A DNA stretch of 64,000 nucleotides, from assembly GCA_023238725.1 (NCBI GenBank), contig CM041550.1, positions 1,806,544 to 1,870,543 on the forward strand, written 5' to 3'. Of the stretch, positions 39,101-45,494 are shown piece by piece (the first letter of the stretch is position 1; each line of letters starts with the position of its first letter). The notes under the pieces were generated by a model that saw only the letters and a program-made list of their open reading frames with translations, made no database searches and had not been told where the DNA came from. Position numbers and translations under genes: made by a program. This DNA is from Scortum barcoo. Its lineage: Eukaryota; Chordata; Actinopteri; Centrarchiformes; Terapontidae.

Positions 39101-40087
39101 ACGACAGATGTTTATAAAAGCCTCTCATCAGTGAGTAGATACCAACAGCACAGTTAGTGGATCAGTTAGATGGAAAATTCACAACTTTGACAGGAACTTT
39201 GAAGACAAATAAATAACTGATTTGAGAAAACATGAAACATTACTGACTGTGAGAGGAGACTTTGTTTATTTGACAGTAAAGAGAGTATCTTTGGATTCTG
39301 GACTGATGACGACGTTGATTTTCTGACAGTTCACACCAAACTATCAACTGATTGATTTTTCTTTTCAGTGATAACGAGAACGATCAGCACTTCTTTATCC
39401 TTCATCCCCAACTACAAATCTTCTACCCAAACAAGAAGACAATCATCCTTAAAACCATCACATGACAGGACGTCACGTTTACACTCATCGATCATCCAGA
39501 CTAACTGTGATCCAGCTCCCCCCCCCCCCAGGCCTGTTTATGACTCTAAATGGATCAAAAGGGAAGTGGAGGGGAATTCCACTGCAGGCCCTGCAGAGCT
39601 GGAGTTTTTCCCTCAGTGTGTTTTAATGAGCGTGTTTTTCATCACTCAGGTCTCAGGACAGGTCACCTGGGGTCACCTGGGGTCAGTGCACTCCCCCCCC
39701 CGTACAATCCAGGTGAAGCTCAGATGGGAGGGGCTGATTTACATCACACCTCAGCTCAGAGAAACACACACACACACACACGCGCGGCTCACTGACTCTG
39801 CTCAGTGCGGATCCACGCTGCGTAAAGACCCTCTGCCGGGTCGGGGGGGTCTCGGAGACGCGCCTACCTGCTTCCACGGTGTCGGTCAGGTCGTGGTTGC
39901 TGGCTGTCCGGGGGAACTCCTTCAGTTTTCGGGCGCTGAGGTTGAGCGCTCCGCTGGCCGCCGCCTCCTCCAGAGCGCGCTCCAAGCCGCGGTTCGGGGG
40001 CAGGCTGGAGCCGCCGCTGAGCGCCGAGCCGGCCGGGGACGAGGCGAGCTGAGCGGGGCGCGCAGACTCCGGTCCCAACGTCGCCAT
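2955..40087 (-). CDS. lrch1: lrch1, LRR and calponin-homology domain protein, 5' part (6 exons)
   Basis: Coding parts join as complement(39868-40087, 16455-16599, 11642-11768, 10365-10470, 3426-3562, 2955-3085). All junctions are GT-AG with phases 1, 2, 0, 1, 0, 2, giving 288 residues. The start lies in a strong Kozak context (ACCATGG on the minus strand). Residues 1-45 are low complexity. The motif LNLSARKLKEFPRT follows at 49-61, then about nine leucine-rich repeats to residue 245, with typical LxxLxLxxN cores. LRCH proteins are cytoskeletal adaptors of LRR plus C-terminal calponin-homology type; the known partners (such as DOCK8 for LRCH1) are family knowledge. LVKFDFSCNKV, MKQLQ and NLSARKLKEFP favour LRCH1 over LRCH3. 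The CH domain and later exons were not found in 1-2954 and must lie outside the window. The divergent neighbour rubcnl supports the assignment. Confidence 0.93.
3426..3562 (-). CDS. lrch1: lrch1 coding exon 5 (last LRRs)
   Basis: Encodes residues 200-245, DLADLPLVKFDFSCNKVSTI to NNPLQSPPAQ. Phase 1 in, phase 0 out at CAG|GTACA. NNPLQSPPAQ is the conserved LRCH LRR cap. Confidence 0.95.
5147..5224. repeat. AG microsatellite, about 39 units
   Basis: Uninterrupted (AG)n, 78 bp, in lrch1 intron 4, 130 bp before the Tc1 element. Confidence 0.98.
5352..6388 (+). mobile_element. Tc1-like DNA transposon, degenerate
   Basis: TA flanks both ends (5350-5351 and 6389-6390). The left end AGTATCTCACAAAAGTGAG is inverted at the right end CTCACTTTTGTGAGATACT. 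An inner copy of the same motif (ACAAAAGTGAGTACACCCCT) lies at 5513-5532. The broken transposase is on the plus strand: HGRPKKLSAHAQRHIQRL (HTH region), LWSNETKINLFGSDGVKRVW, DNDPKHTSKTTTALLKK, then LNSIEHL. Stops and frameshifts are frequent. Length 1,037 bp is short for the group because most of the right inverted repeat is deleted. It sits in lrch1 intron 4. Confidence 0.92.
10365..10470 (-). CDS. lrch1: lrch1 coding exon 4 (LRRs 5-6)
   Basis: Encodes residues 165-199, DISCNEITALPRHIGRLKAL to CVLPE. Phase 0 in, phase 1 out at GAAG|GTCAG. It is close to the mammalian DVSCNEITALP segment. A 20-bp minisatellite lies only about 30 bp from its 5' edge, inside intron 3. Confidence 0.95.
10500..10722. 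repeat. 20-bp minisatellite, about 11 copies
   Basis: The unit is ATACGTCACTTTATTATAAC with small indels and substitutions. Copies in the middle and at the right end are shortened. Each unit holds TACGTCA. The array lies in lrch1 intron 3, 30 bp from exon 4. There are no unique spacers, so it is not CRISPR-like. Confidence 0.95.
10928..11402 (+). repeat. Teleost dispersed repeat (AGTACTTTTAC type), near full-length
   Basis: GGAAAGTAACTAAGTACATT, GGTACTTGTACTTTACTTGA, ACTTCCACTCTACATTTCAC and the terminal GTAGATACTTCTTCCACTT all match a repeat I recognise from many fish genomes. A partial copy is at 52622-52720. Class uncertain; I see no coding part. Confidence 0.65.
11642..11768 (-). CDS. 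lrch1: lrch1 coding exon 3 (LRRs 3-4)
   Basis: Encodes residues 122-164, SRNQLGSLPACLCGLPLRVL to GLMEL. It enters in phase 2 and leaves in phase 0 at CTG|GTGAGT. Two LRR cores (LPxxL and ASNNKLVSLPE) are visible. Confidence 0.95.
13490..13640 (+). repeat. Teleost dispersed repeat (GGTGGCGCTAGA type)
   Basis: GTTGACCTGATGGTGGCACT, AAACGTCAGAGGACCAATAAAG, GGACAATGAACGTCTGAA and a weak GAGATGTTTCAG end. Related degenerate copies lie near 1190, 7322, 14165 (minus), 33935 (minus), 34975 (minus), 41340 and 47440. Confidence 0.6.
14165..14300 (-). repeat. GGTGGCGCTAGA-type repeat, minus copy
   Basis: GATTGGTGTGAAATTTTCAG, then CATCCAGCGCCACCTTCAGG: the reverse of the 13490-13640 repeat. Confidence 0.6.
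14585..14731. repeat. GT microsatellite with GC and GGG interruptions
   Basis: About 147 bp of (GT)n broken by regular GCGTGT steps and two GTGGGT units. Alternating purine-pyrimidine sequence, potential Z-DNA. In lrch1 intron 2. Confidence 0.97.
14824..14919. repeat. CA microsatellite, duplicated compound array
   Basis: (CA)n blocks interrupted by GTCTCACACACACTCACACAG; this 20-mer-like interruption occurs twice, so part of the array was duplicated. Confidence 0.9.
15365..15640 (+). repeat. Teleost dispersed repeat (GATTAATCGATTA type)
   Basis: GATGATTACTTCATCAGTTAATCTCTTGATT and the terminal GATTGATTAATTATTACTAAC resemble the widespread fish repeat with GATTAATCGATTA ends (runs shown in part). 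Other degenerate copies: 8120-8340, 9480-9690, 35440-35640, 36360-36780 and 39130-39370. Confidence 0.5.
15823..15879. repeat. CA microsatellite
   Basis: About 57 bp of pure (CA)n in lrch1 intron 2. Confidence 0.97.
16423..16445. repeat. GT run next to the lrch1 exon 2 donor
   Basis: (GT)n on the plus strand, so CA-rich in the lrch1 transcript. It starts 9 nt after the donor at 16454. Confidence 0.95.
16455..16599 (-). CDS. lrch1: lrch1 coding exon 2 (LRRs 1-2)
   Basis: Encodes residues 74-121, DLSKNRLTDVPSEVCHLVAL onward to LTSLNL. It enters in phase 1 and leaves in phase 2. The 145 nt length gives exactly the residue count expected for the family. A CA repeat begins about 10 nt into the following intron on the transcribed strand. 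Confidence 0.95.
17285..17835. repeat. Two GCTAAGCTAA repeat copies in opposite orientation
   Basis: GTTAGCCTAGCTTAGCACAA at about 17294 (plus) faces CAGTCATTATGCTAAGCTCA at about 17767 (minus), with a LINE tail between. The two could pair in RNA or single-stranded DNA. Confidence 0.55.
17440..17640 (+). mobile_element. LINE 3' tail fragment
   Basis: An AT-rich stretch ending GGAAATAAACCTGATTCTGATT, the typical tail of teleost LINEs. No coding part is visible. Confidence 0.5.
19190..19440 (+). mobile_element. LINE 3' tail fragment
   Basis: TGACAATTTCCCTCACAGG, ATCAATAAAGTATATTTATC and TATCTATCT-type ending: a LINE 3' terminus, plus orientation. Confidence 0.6.
20200..20346 (+). mobile_element. 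LINE 3' UTR tail
   Basis: GAGGGACAAATAAAGTATTTT followed by CTGAATCTGAATCTGAA repeats is the usual 3' end of fish L2/Rex-type LINEs. Only the tail is present. Confidence 0.6.
20347..20582 (+). mobile_element. LINE 3' end with ATGG tail
   Basis: A common teleost retroposon end whose frame reads ACPTGRRPRGRPQ-like, then SAGLGTPRGPPG in one frame and ETMSLSWPGNASG in another, and finishes in ATGGATGGATGG. GAACTGAATCTAA occurs on both sides (20334-20346 and 20583-20595), a candidate 13-bp target duplication. It landed in the low-complexity tail of another LINE. Confidence 0.75.
20836..21427 (-). mobile_element. Second Tc1/mariner element, internally deleted
   Basis: Flanked by TA at both ends. 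The left end CAGGCCAAAAGTTTGGAAGC and the inverted right end (reverse complement CAGGCCAAAAGGTTGGAAGC) differ at one of 20 positions. The interior encodes, on the minus strand, a broken C-terminal part of a Tc1-type transposase (IELVWDELDRSV, then PEEVTLKKAKSEARKT). The N-terminal DNA-binding part is absent. It is in lrch1 intron 1. Confidence 0.88.
22610..22710. repeat. Purine-rich short tandem repeat
   Basis: Three copies of a 13-bp AGGAGGCAAAGGA-like unit, then GGAGAGGGGGGAAGGAAGGA. One strand is nearly all purine. Confidence 0.85.
24617..24691. repeat. GT microsatellite
   Basis: A short (GT)n, one AA interruption, then about 60 bp of pure (GT)n. In lrch1 intron 1. Confidence 0.97.
26086..26124. 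repeat. CA microsatellite facing a GT array
   Basis: About 39 bp of (CA)n. A (GT)n run at 25988-26016 lies 70 bp upstream in the opposite sense, so the pair could form a hairpin. Confidence 0.95.
26600..26870 (-). mobile_element. LINE 3' tail fragment, minus orientation
   Basis: AAGATTTCAAGATTTCAAGAG then TTTATTTTCACGTGCGAAACA is the reverse complement of a LINE 3' end with its short tandem tail. It continues into A-rich sequence with a duplicated AAAATAGATATAAAACAAAA motif at about 26745-26780. Confidence 0.55.
27747..27797. repeat. CA microsatellite
   Basis: About 50 bp of (CA)n with one CCC interruption. Confidence 0.95.
29243..29297. repeat. GT microsatellite with AG end
   Basis: About 46 bp (GT)n passing into (GA)n at 29288-29297. 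Confidence 0.95.
33412..33620 (+). mobile_element. tRNA-related SINE
   Basis: The head carries a tRNA-like A box (TGGCTCAGCAGG at about 33422), then TAGAGCGAGTCGTCC. The body has the teleost SINE signature GTGTGTCTTTGGAGCAAACG and the end AAGCTCTTTGGATAAAAACA. The B box is degraded. It is not a functional tRNA gene: no cloverleaf or intact T arm. Confidence 0.7.
33930..34140 (-). repeat. GGTGGCGCTAGA-family repeat, long minus copy
   Basis: GAAATATCTCTACAGCTGTTG, GGATGGATTCAGCC and GCGAGCATGTTAGCGAGC, then CTGCTAGCTTGGCTGC, match the far part of the same fish repeat. A 29-bp stretch (33933-33961) is identical to 34978-35006. Confidence 0.55.
34659..34820. repeat. Two GT microsatellites 100 bp apart
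   Basis: (GT)n at 34659-34692 and again at 34794-34820, same orientation. Confidence 0.93.
35440..35640 (+). repeat. GATTAATCGATTA-type repeat copy
   Basis: CAGGGCTGAAACGAATGACT is the usual start of this repeat, followed by TCTATAACAGGACAAGAAG and AACAGTCCAAAGTCC. Confidence 0.5.
36041..36097. repeat. CA microsatellite with CATGT run
   Basis: About 57 bp (CA)n followed by GTCATGTCATGTCATGTCC, a short 5-bp tandem repeat. Confidence 0.96.
36360..36780 (+). repeat. GATTAATCGATTA-type repeat, long copy
   Basis: GATAATCAATGAAGTGATTTT at the start, GGTTTCTTCAGACGTCTG in the middle, and AATCACCTGATAATCAATAAAAT to GTTGCAGCCTT at the end; the last motif is the usual terminus of this repeat. Confidence 0.55.
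37065..37135. repeat. CA microsatellite with GACA and TATA interruptions
   Basis: Imperfect (CA)n over 70 bp. Confidence 0.93.
39868..40087 (-). CDS. lrch1: lrch1 coding exon 1
   Basis: Encodes residues 1-73, from MATLGPESARP to DLTDTVEA, and ends in phase 1 at the donor CAG|GTAGG. The exon is GC-rich, unlike the surrounding intron. The small-residue N-terminus leads into RGLERALEEAAASGALNLSA, which is strongly LRCH-like. No upstream in-frame ATG is visible before the region loses its CpG-rich character. Confidence 0.93.
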
Positions 40088-40117
40088 GGTGCCCCCCCCC
40101 GCAGCTCCGCGCTGCGC

Positions 40118-40119
<2 letters not shown>

Positions 40120-40149
<30 letters not shown>
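40120..40149. repeat. GT run in the lrch1 5' UTR
   Basis: (TG)15 on the plus strand, 33-62 bp upstream of the lrch1 start codon. Confidence 0.95.
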
Positions 40150-40152
<3 letters not shown>

Positions 40153-40439
40153 ATCCGATGGAGACGCGCCGCTCTGATCCGGACAGACTCCAGCCGAGCC
40201 GAGCCGAGCCGAGCTGTGCAGTCTGCTTCCTCCTCTGCTCTGTCCGCCCCCCGCCGCCTCTCCGCGCTGCGTAAAGACGCAAAGACGCAGCAGCGGCGCG
40301 ACAACCGGGACACTTCTTTCAAAATAAAACTCCTGACACCAGGATGATTTTTTCATTTTCTAATTCAGTCACATTAAAAATGGTAATGACAGTAAAATAT
40401 GAAATGATAACAGAGCTACAAAAACACACACGCTGACCT

Positions 40440-40665
40440 GTTTGTACCTTCATAATTAATGCTCAGTATAACAGTTTAGATTTATCTATATAGTTATACA
40501 TTTTATTTTAGTTTATCATTTTTACTTTTCCTTTCTTATTTTAGGTCTTTTTATTTTATCACTATAATTTTTATTTTGTTTATTTTGAATTTTCTTATTT
40601 GATCGTGTTTTGTGCATTTTTTTGTGCAATTGTTGTGTATGTGAGAAATAAAATCTTCAATCTTA
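40440..40665 (+). mobile_element. LINE 3' tail fragment upstream of lrch1
   Basis: A T-rich stretch ending GTGAGAAATAAAATCTTCAATCTT, consistent with a LINE tail. It begins about 120 bp from the CpG-rich block. Confidence 0.5.
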
Positions 40666-42264
40666 CATCAGTTTTTGATCAATACAGGTGCTGACTCGTT
40701 TTTCCATAACAACAAAGGTGAAATAAGAAAGGCGGGTGGTGCAGTATAAAGATGAATATGTAAGAATAAGGAAGAAAATAATAATAATAATAATAATAAC
40801 CATTATAATAAGAAGTAAATCAGACTCTAACTACTCTTTAATGACTGCTGTCACCAAGAAAACTTTCATATTTGAGTCTTTTTCACAGAAAAATAACTTC
40901 AAGAATCAGAAACAGCCTCTACATATTTCACCAAATGAATCTTTACTCTTTAATCTGGTCAAGTTTAAAGGATGGCTGATGTTTATTTCTATTCATTTTA
41001 CATTAATCTTGAACTTCTCTCCAGGTTTTATTTTGAAAACAGACCTTCCGCATTTCTCCCACTTGACGCAGTTCGCTCACTGCGCATGCGCACAGCCGTG
41101 AACTGAACACAGCAGTTTAAACTCTGCAAACAGCGACACCTGCCGGACAGACTCACCAACAACCACTGTGTTCATCACCCCCACCTGGACCCCACGTCCT
41201 GGTCCTGTCAGGGGCTCAGACAGTCCCAAAACCCAGACGAGGATTTTTAAACAAAACTGTCTGCTGTTTGATATTTCATTTATACTTCTGACCTGCAGTA
41301 CTCATATTCTTCTGCTGCTCTGAGAAACGTCTCCTTCATGTTTCACTATAGACTGCAAATGTCAGCCTCATGGTGGCGCTAGAGGGAAACTAATCATTCA
41401 TCCTCTGCAAAGTGAGAAATTATGATCCAAATGAAGCGGACGGTGAGACATGAGACTTTGAGCTGGGTCTGTCAATAAAGTTTTTTATACAACAAGTGTT
41501 ACTTTGAATTTTTACTTTTATCAACTTTTTCTTTTCTCCGTTCAGTTTGGAGGTGAGCGACACAAAGCTTCGTCCTGAGGAGACCATCAGAGTCTGAGCT
41601 CAGTTTCAGGCTGAAACAGGATTTATGGTAAAAATAAATAATAATAAAAGCTGAGCTGCCTCTTATGGGTTATTTTTTGCTTCCAGAGTCACATCAGGAA
41701 TCAAACAGCTGTTTGTTCAGGCTGAAGTTTGAACTGACATCATGAATAAAATCAGCCGCTGAGCTGCACATGAACAGAAACTGAACCTGGTTCACATCAG
41801 AGGAGCAGCTGAGTCTCTGAATGACACTTTTTCATTACAAAATCTGTTTCTTTCTTTCAACAAAGGAGGCAAAAATCCTGAGTCTTAAACAGCCGTGAAA
41901 GAACTGAAGTTAAATCAAACAGCTAAGATGTGACTGATTTAAACCATCTGATGAAGGTGATAAATGTTTTTATGAGAGGCCTCGTGAACAGTTTGCTCAG
42001 TAGTGACAAAGGTTTGATGCACAGCCTGAATCATGAAGGTTATAACATTTTGACTCTCAGATGATTTATTTTCCTGATTTTTTTTTCTTTTTCAGTTTTT
42101 AAATGATGCCAAAATTTTGTGAACTTTGCTGAAATAACTTATGCTTAACTTAAATTAGTCTTTATTTTAAAAAGACATAAGTTTAACAAAGGTTGATGCC
42201 TGGATTCAACTCTGTAAGCAGAGACAGAAGCTGCTTTGTGCTGCAGGTAGAAACTCTTATTTAC

Positions 42265-42357
42265 AACCATGGTGTGTGTGCAGGTGTGTGTGTGTGTAAA
42301 GGCAGCGTGGTAAAATGTGTGTGCATGTGTGCGTGTGTGCGTGCGTGCGTGTGTGTG

Positions 42358-42396
<39 letters not shown>

Positions 42397-42431
42397 GTGT
42401 GTGTGTGTGTGCGTGTGTGTGTGTGTGTGTG
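42265..42431. repeat. GT/GC microsatellite
   Basis: Long (GT)n with repeated GCGTGCGTGC steps. Intergenic, about 2.2 kb upstream of the lrch1 start. Confidence 0.96.
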
Positions 42432-42559
42432 AGGCTGCATTGGGAGTGCAGTGCTGAGTCAGCTGATAACAGAATGAGCTCGTGTCAGCAGATATTCGCT
42501 CTGATCACTGGTCATGTTTCGTGTGCCGACGTGTTTGTACTTGTTTCTGCTTCTGAGGA

Positions 42560-42680
42560 CCTTTAATGACGTTCTGGACAAAAGTCAAGTCAGATCAGTT
42601 TTAATCATTCAGCACCAAATCACAACGATACTTCCCTCATAACACATAAAAAGCAGGTCTAAACTGTACTTTTATTATAT
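42560..42680 (+). repeat. Teleost repeat fragment (CACCAAATCACAAC type)
   Basis: TTCAGCACCAAATCACAACG, then AAAAGCAGGTCTAAACTGTAC matches a common fish repeat. A weaker relative is at 48590-48690 in rubcnl intron 5. Confidence 0.5.
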
Positions 42681-45484
42681 AAAAAACATCCCATTGACTA
42701 ACTCTAATGAGAACTTGTATTACAAACTGAACCATGTCTGCACCCTCAAACAGTCTGTTGGAAACTTTCCACAAATGTCATCATTTTCTAAAAATGTCAC
42801 TTTTTAAAAATATCTTCACTTCCTGAAAACATTAAATCTTTCTAAAACTCTCCAAACTTTCTAAAAATGTCCCAGAAGATGTTTAAATTTCATAGATTTG
42901 TTCAATCATCCTAAAAATGGCCTCACTTTTTAAAAATATCTTCATTTTCTAAATATGTTCAGACTTTTTCTAAACTTTTCAGAAATGTAAAGTGAAAGCA
43001 GCTTGTGCACGTGTCGATGTTGCAGCCCAACAAACTCTCATCATTTTATTGAAGAAGTCGACGTTTTCTACAGAGCGGACGGGAATGAAGTATCCCATCA
43101 CAGACAGTGAAGCTACCAAACACAGAGGACCTTACAGAGTTTGCATTGAATCGTTATTATGCAATAAAACATGCAGTTCATAAATAAAAATAACTAATAA
43201 AGAATCTGATATGATCAAAATCTTAAAGATGACTATTTCACATGAGAACACTTAAAATATGATGGACTGAAGGATTCAGATTTTAATGTTATAATATTTT
43301 GGAGTTTATATCTGCCCTCTAGTGGCAACAGTGCAGTCGGCCCTTCTATAATAATAATAAAAAAACCTCAAATGCATTTCCACTGATATTAACTGATATT
43401 TAAATGATATTTAAAATACCGGACAGTCCACGGTTTGTTCGGGCCTCGAGCTCTGCTGACGACTTCAAATGAAATAAAAAGTGTTTTTTATGGTAGATGA
43501 CCACTTGTATATATTTTCATTTTGCATGGTATTTATTTATTTATTTTTTTTATTAAGGCATGTTTCCTCTCAGACAGGTCGTTTCTGCTGCTTTTCCAGT
43601 GAACATGAAAATTAATCAAACCCACGACATTCAGTGAAGCTTCCTCTTTCTTTCCCACCAGCTGCCAGCTGACGTGACATCAGTTTACATGCAAACGTTC
43701 CTGCTGAACGAAGCTTCATGTTGTTGTGTCTGTGGTGAGTTTAATCTGTGAACACGCAGCTCTGCTTCCTCTGCGCTGATTTACAGGAACATCCACTTTC
43801 TTTTTTAATCACTATTTCATTTTAAGCTCCTTTGCAATTGATTACTGGCTCTGTTTTCTTTTTACTCTGAGCTCTCATGTTCTCAGACTTTTATCTCATT
43901 ACAAACATCTTCAGATTAAAGAGGAAATAAAGCATTACTGTTGGATTTCTACCTAAATTTTCACTTGTTGATCCTGTTTGAGGAGTCAGTTGAGGGATCT
44001 GTGTTTCTGTTCTCAGCTGCTGACTGCTGAGCCACAGAAAGTACAAACTGTTAAATACAGGAAGTGTTGATAATCGACCGCCTCTCCTCCTTTCTCTTCA
44101 ACTCTTTTAAGTAGATGAAGTCTTATTTCAGGTCCCTTCAGCCTTCTGACAGGTTTCCTCGCTGCTTCACTTCAAGAGTTTAGAAAACGGTGAGTTAGTT
44201 TTATTCATTTTTAAGATGTTTTTATATATCAGTGCTGCCTTGTTCGCCAGTCCAATGCAGTTTGCTGTTACTGGCATAGGAAACATGTAGGCACTTAAAG
44301 ATGTTATCATTCACAAACAGAGTCTAAATCTGCTCTCACACAGGAAGCTCTGTCAGGCCTTTATAGAAATATACTGCAATAAAACTAAAAAAACTGTTTG
44401 TTTTCAGCAGTTATACATTTTTAAATTAAAATAAAATTGTTACTGTAAATGAGAGCAGAGGTGAGAAAGTGGTTGATTAACATGAATTTGTAATGTGAAA
44501 CCAGCTGATCTTTATGAAGCTGCGACACTGTGACTGTGCTGTCACGTCGAACTGCCAGTGAGACACCAGAGAATGAACACGTGCAAGTTAATTCAGTTTA
44601 GTCCGACAACTCACAAAGTCTAACAAAACATTTAACCTCAGATAAAGCCTCTCTGTGATGCTGACATATGATACAGATATATAAATACTGTGGGTGCTGT
44701 TGTTGCTCCCAGGTTGAGGTTAAAAAGCAGAAGTTTAATTCTCGGGGCCCTTTGAGTCTGAGCAACCTGCTAAGAGCATTTCAGGACATCATACTCGTAC
44801 ACAGCGTGTGATATTTAGGTGATAAGTACTCATTTCCCTTTTTCATATAAGTTTCTGAAGTACTACTGATACAGTTTGTGAGAAGAAAACAGTCATCAAA
44901 TACAAACAATGGAAAATGTGGATTTTTGTCTGAACCCACAGATATAAAACTGACTCTGAGTCACACTGAGTGATGAGGTGGATTTGAAAAGATGTAAAAT
45001 TCCAAAATTTCCACAAACTTTAAACTCCCAAAAGTAAAGGTGAGACGTCGTCCAAAAAAAGTATTTTTTCAGTGTGTGAATATTTTTCATACAGGCGTCT
45101 GTTAACAGTCTGATCTCATCTGACCTTCAGACTTTGAAGGGCCTTAATGCAGTTTTATGATCCTGCAGCTGAACTGATAAAATCCTCCTGCAAACGTCTC
45201 CACGCTGGAAAAAAAAAAAAAAAAAGGACAAGCGAGTTTTGAAAATCACAAATCTAATCAGGTCATCAGGTTGTCTTCAGCTACCTGCCAATAAACACGT
45301 CTGTGCTCTCTGAGTGGGTGAGATCGTCACACAGGAAGCACTGTTGCTTCAGGAAGTTTCCGTCAAAGCTGCTCTCATTGGGAAATGCTGCCTCTCCTCT
45401 TCGGTACAGATGGGAAGCCACAGGTCCCCCAGATATGTCAGCTGGTGTGAGGACTCTGCAGACACACCTGGATCTGCAGCTGTG

Positions 45485-45494
45485 ATGGCAACAG
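45485..45494 (+). CDS. rubcnl: rubcnl coding exon 1 (10 coding nt)
   Basis: ATGGCAACAG followed by GTATGA. It supplies Met-Ala-Thr plus the first base of the Asp codon completed by the next exon. There is a G at -3 and a G at +4. The phase (1) fits exon 2, but such a short coding stretch is only a proposal. The exon must extend upstream as 5' UTR, and its 5' edge is unknown. Confidence 0.55.

Larger units (their letters stand above)
16600..39867. other. lrch1 intron 1, 23 kb
   Basis: No exon or nested gene could be supported. It holds LINE tails, the second Tc1 element, a SINE and about two dozen CA/GT arrays. Smaller arrays include 18606-18627, 18892-18912, 19133-19159, 24015-24045, 25833-25859, 31038-31063, 31691-31721 and 35847-35880. 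Unexplained stretches without any recognised element: 21500-22580, 22720-23990, 24870-25660, 32000-33400 and 37270-39120. Confidence 0.65.
39830..40320 (-). promoter_or_regulatory. CpG-rich promoter and 5' UTR of lrch1
   Basis: GC content and CpG frequency rise sharply here compared with the AT-rich surroundings, and the block covers the lrch1 start exon. The likely 5' UTR contains a short GCCGA/GAGCC repeat near 40195-40215 and a CA/GT run at 40120-40149. I see no confident TATA box, as is common for CpG-island promoters. The transcription start is not resolved. Confidence 0.6.
40666..45484. other. Intergenic DNA between lrch1 and rubcnl
   Basis: Includes the GT/GC array at 42265-42431, a GGTGGCGCTAGA-type fragment at 41340-41400 and a degenerate TTCTAAAAATGTC run at 42780-42970. 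Candidate non-coding rubcnl 5' exons end at strong donors near 43734 (GTG|GTGAGT) and 44191 (AACG|GTGAGT), but nothing confirms them. Confidence 0.5.

Noticed and set aside
39368..40177. 269-codon plus-strand ORF
   Set aside because: It overlaps the lrch1 start exon and its CpG-rich surroundings on the other strand; the peptide shows no family features.
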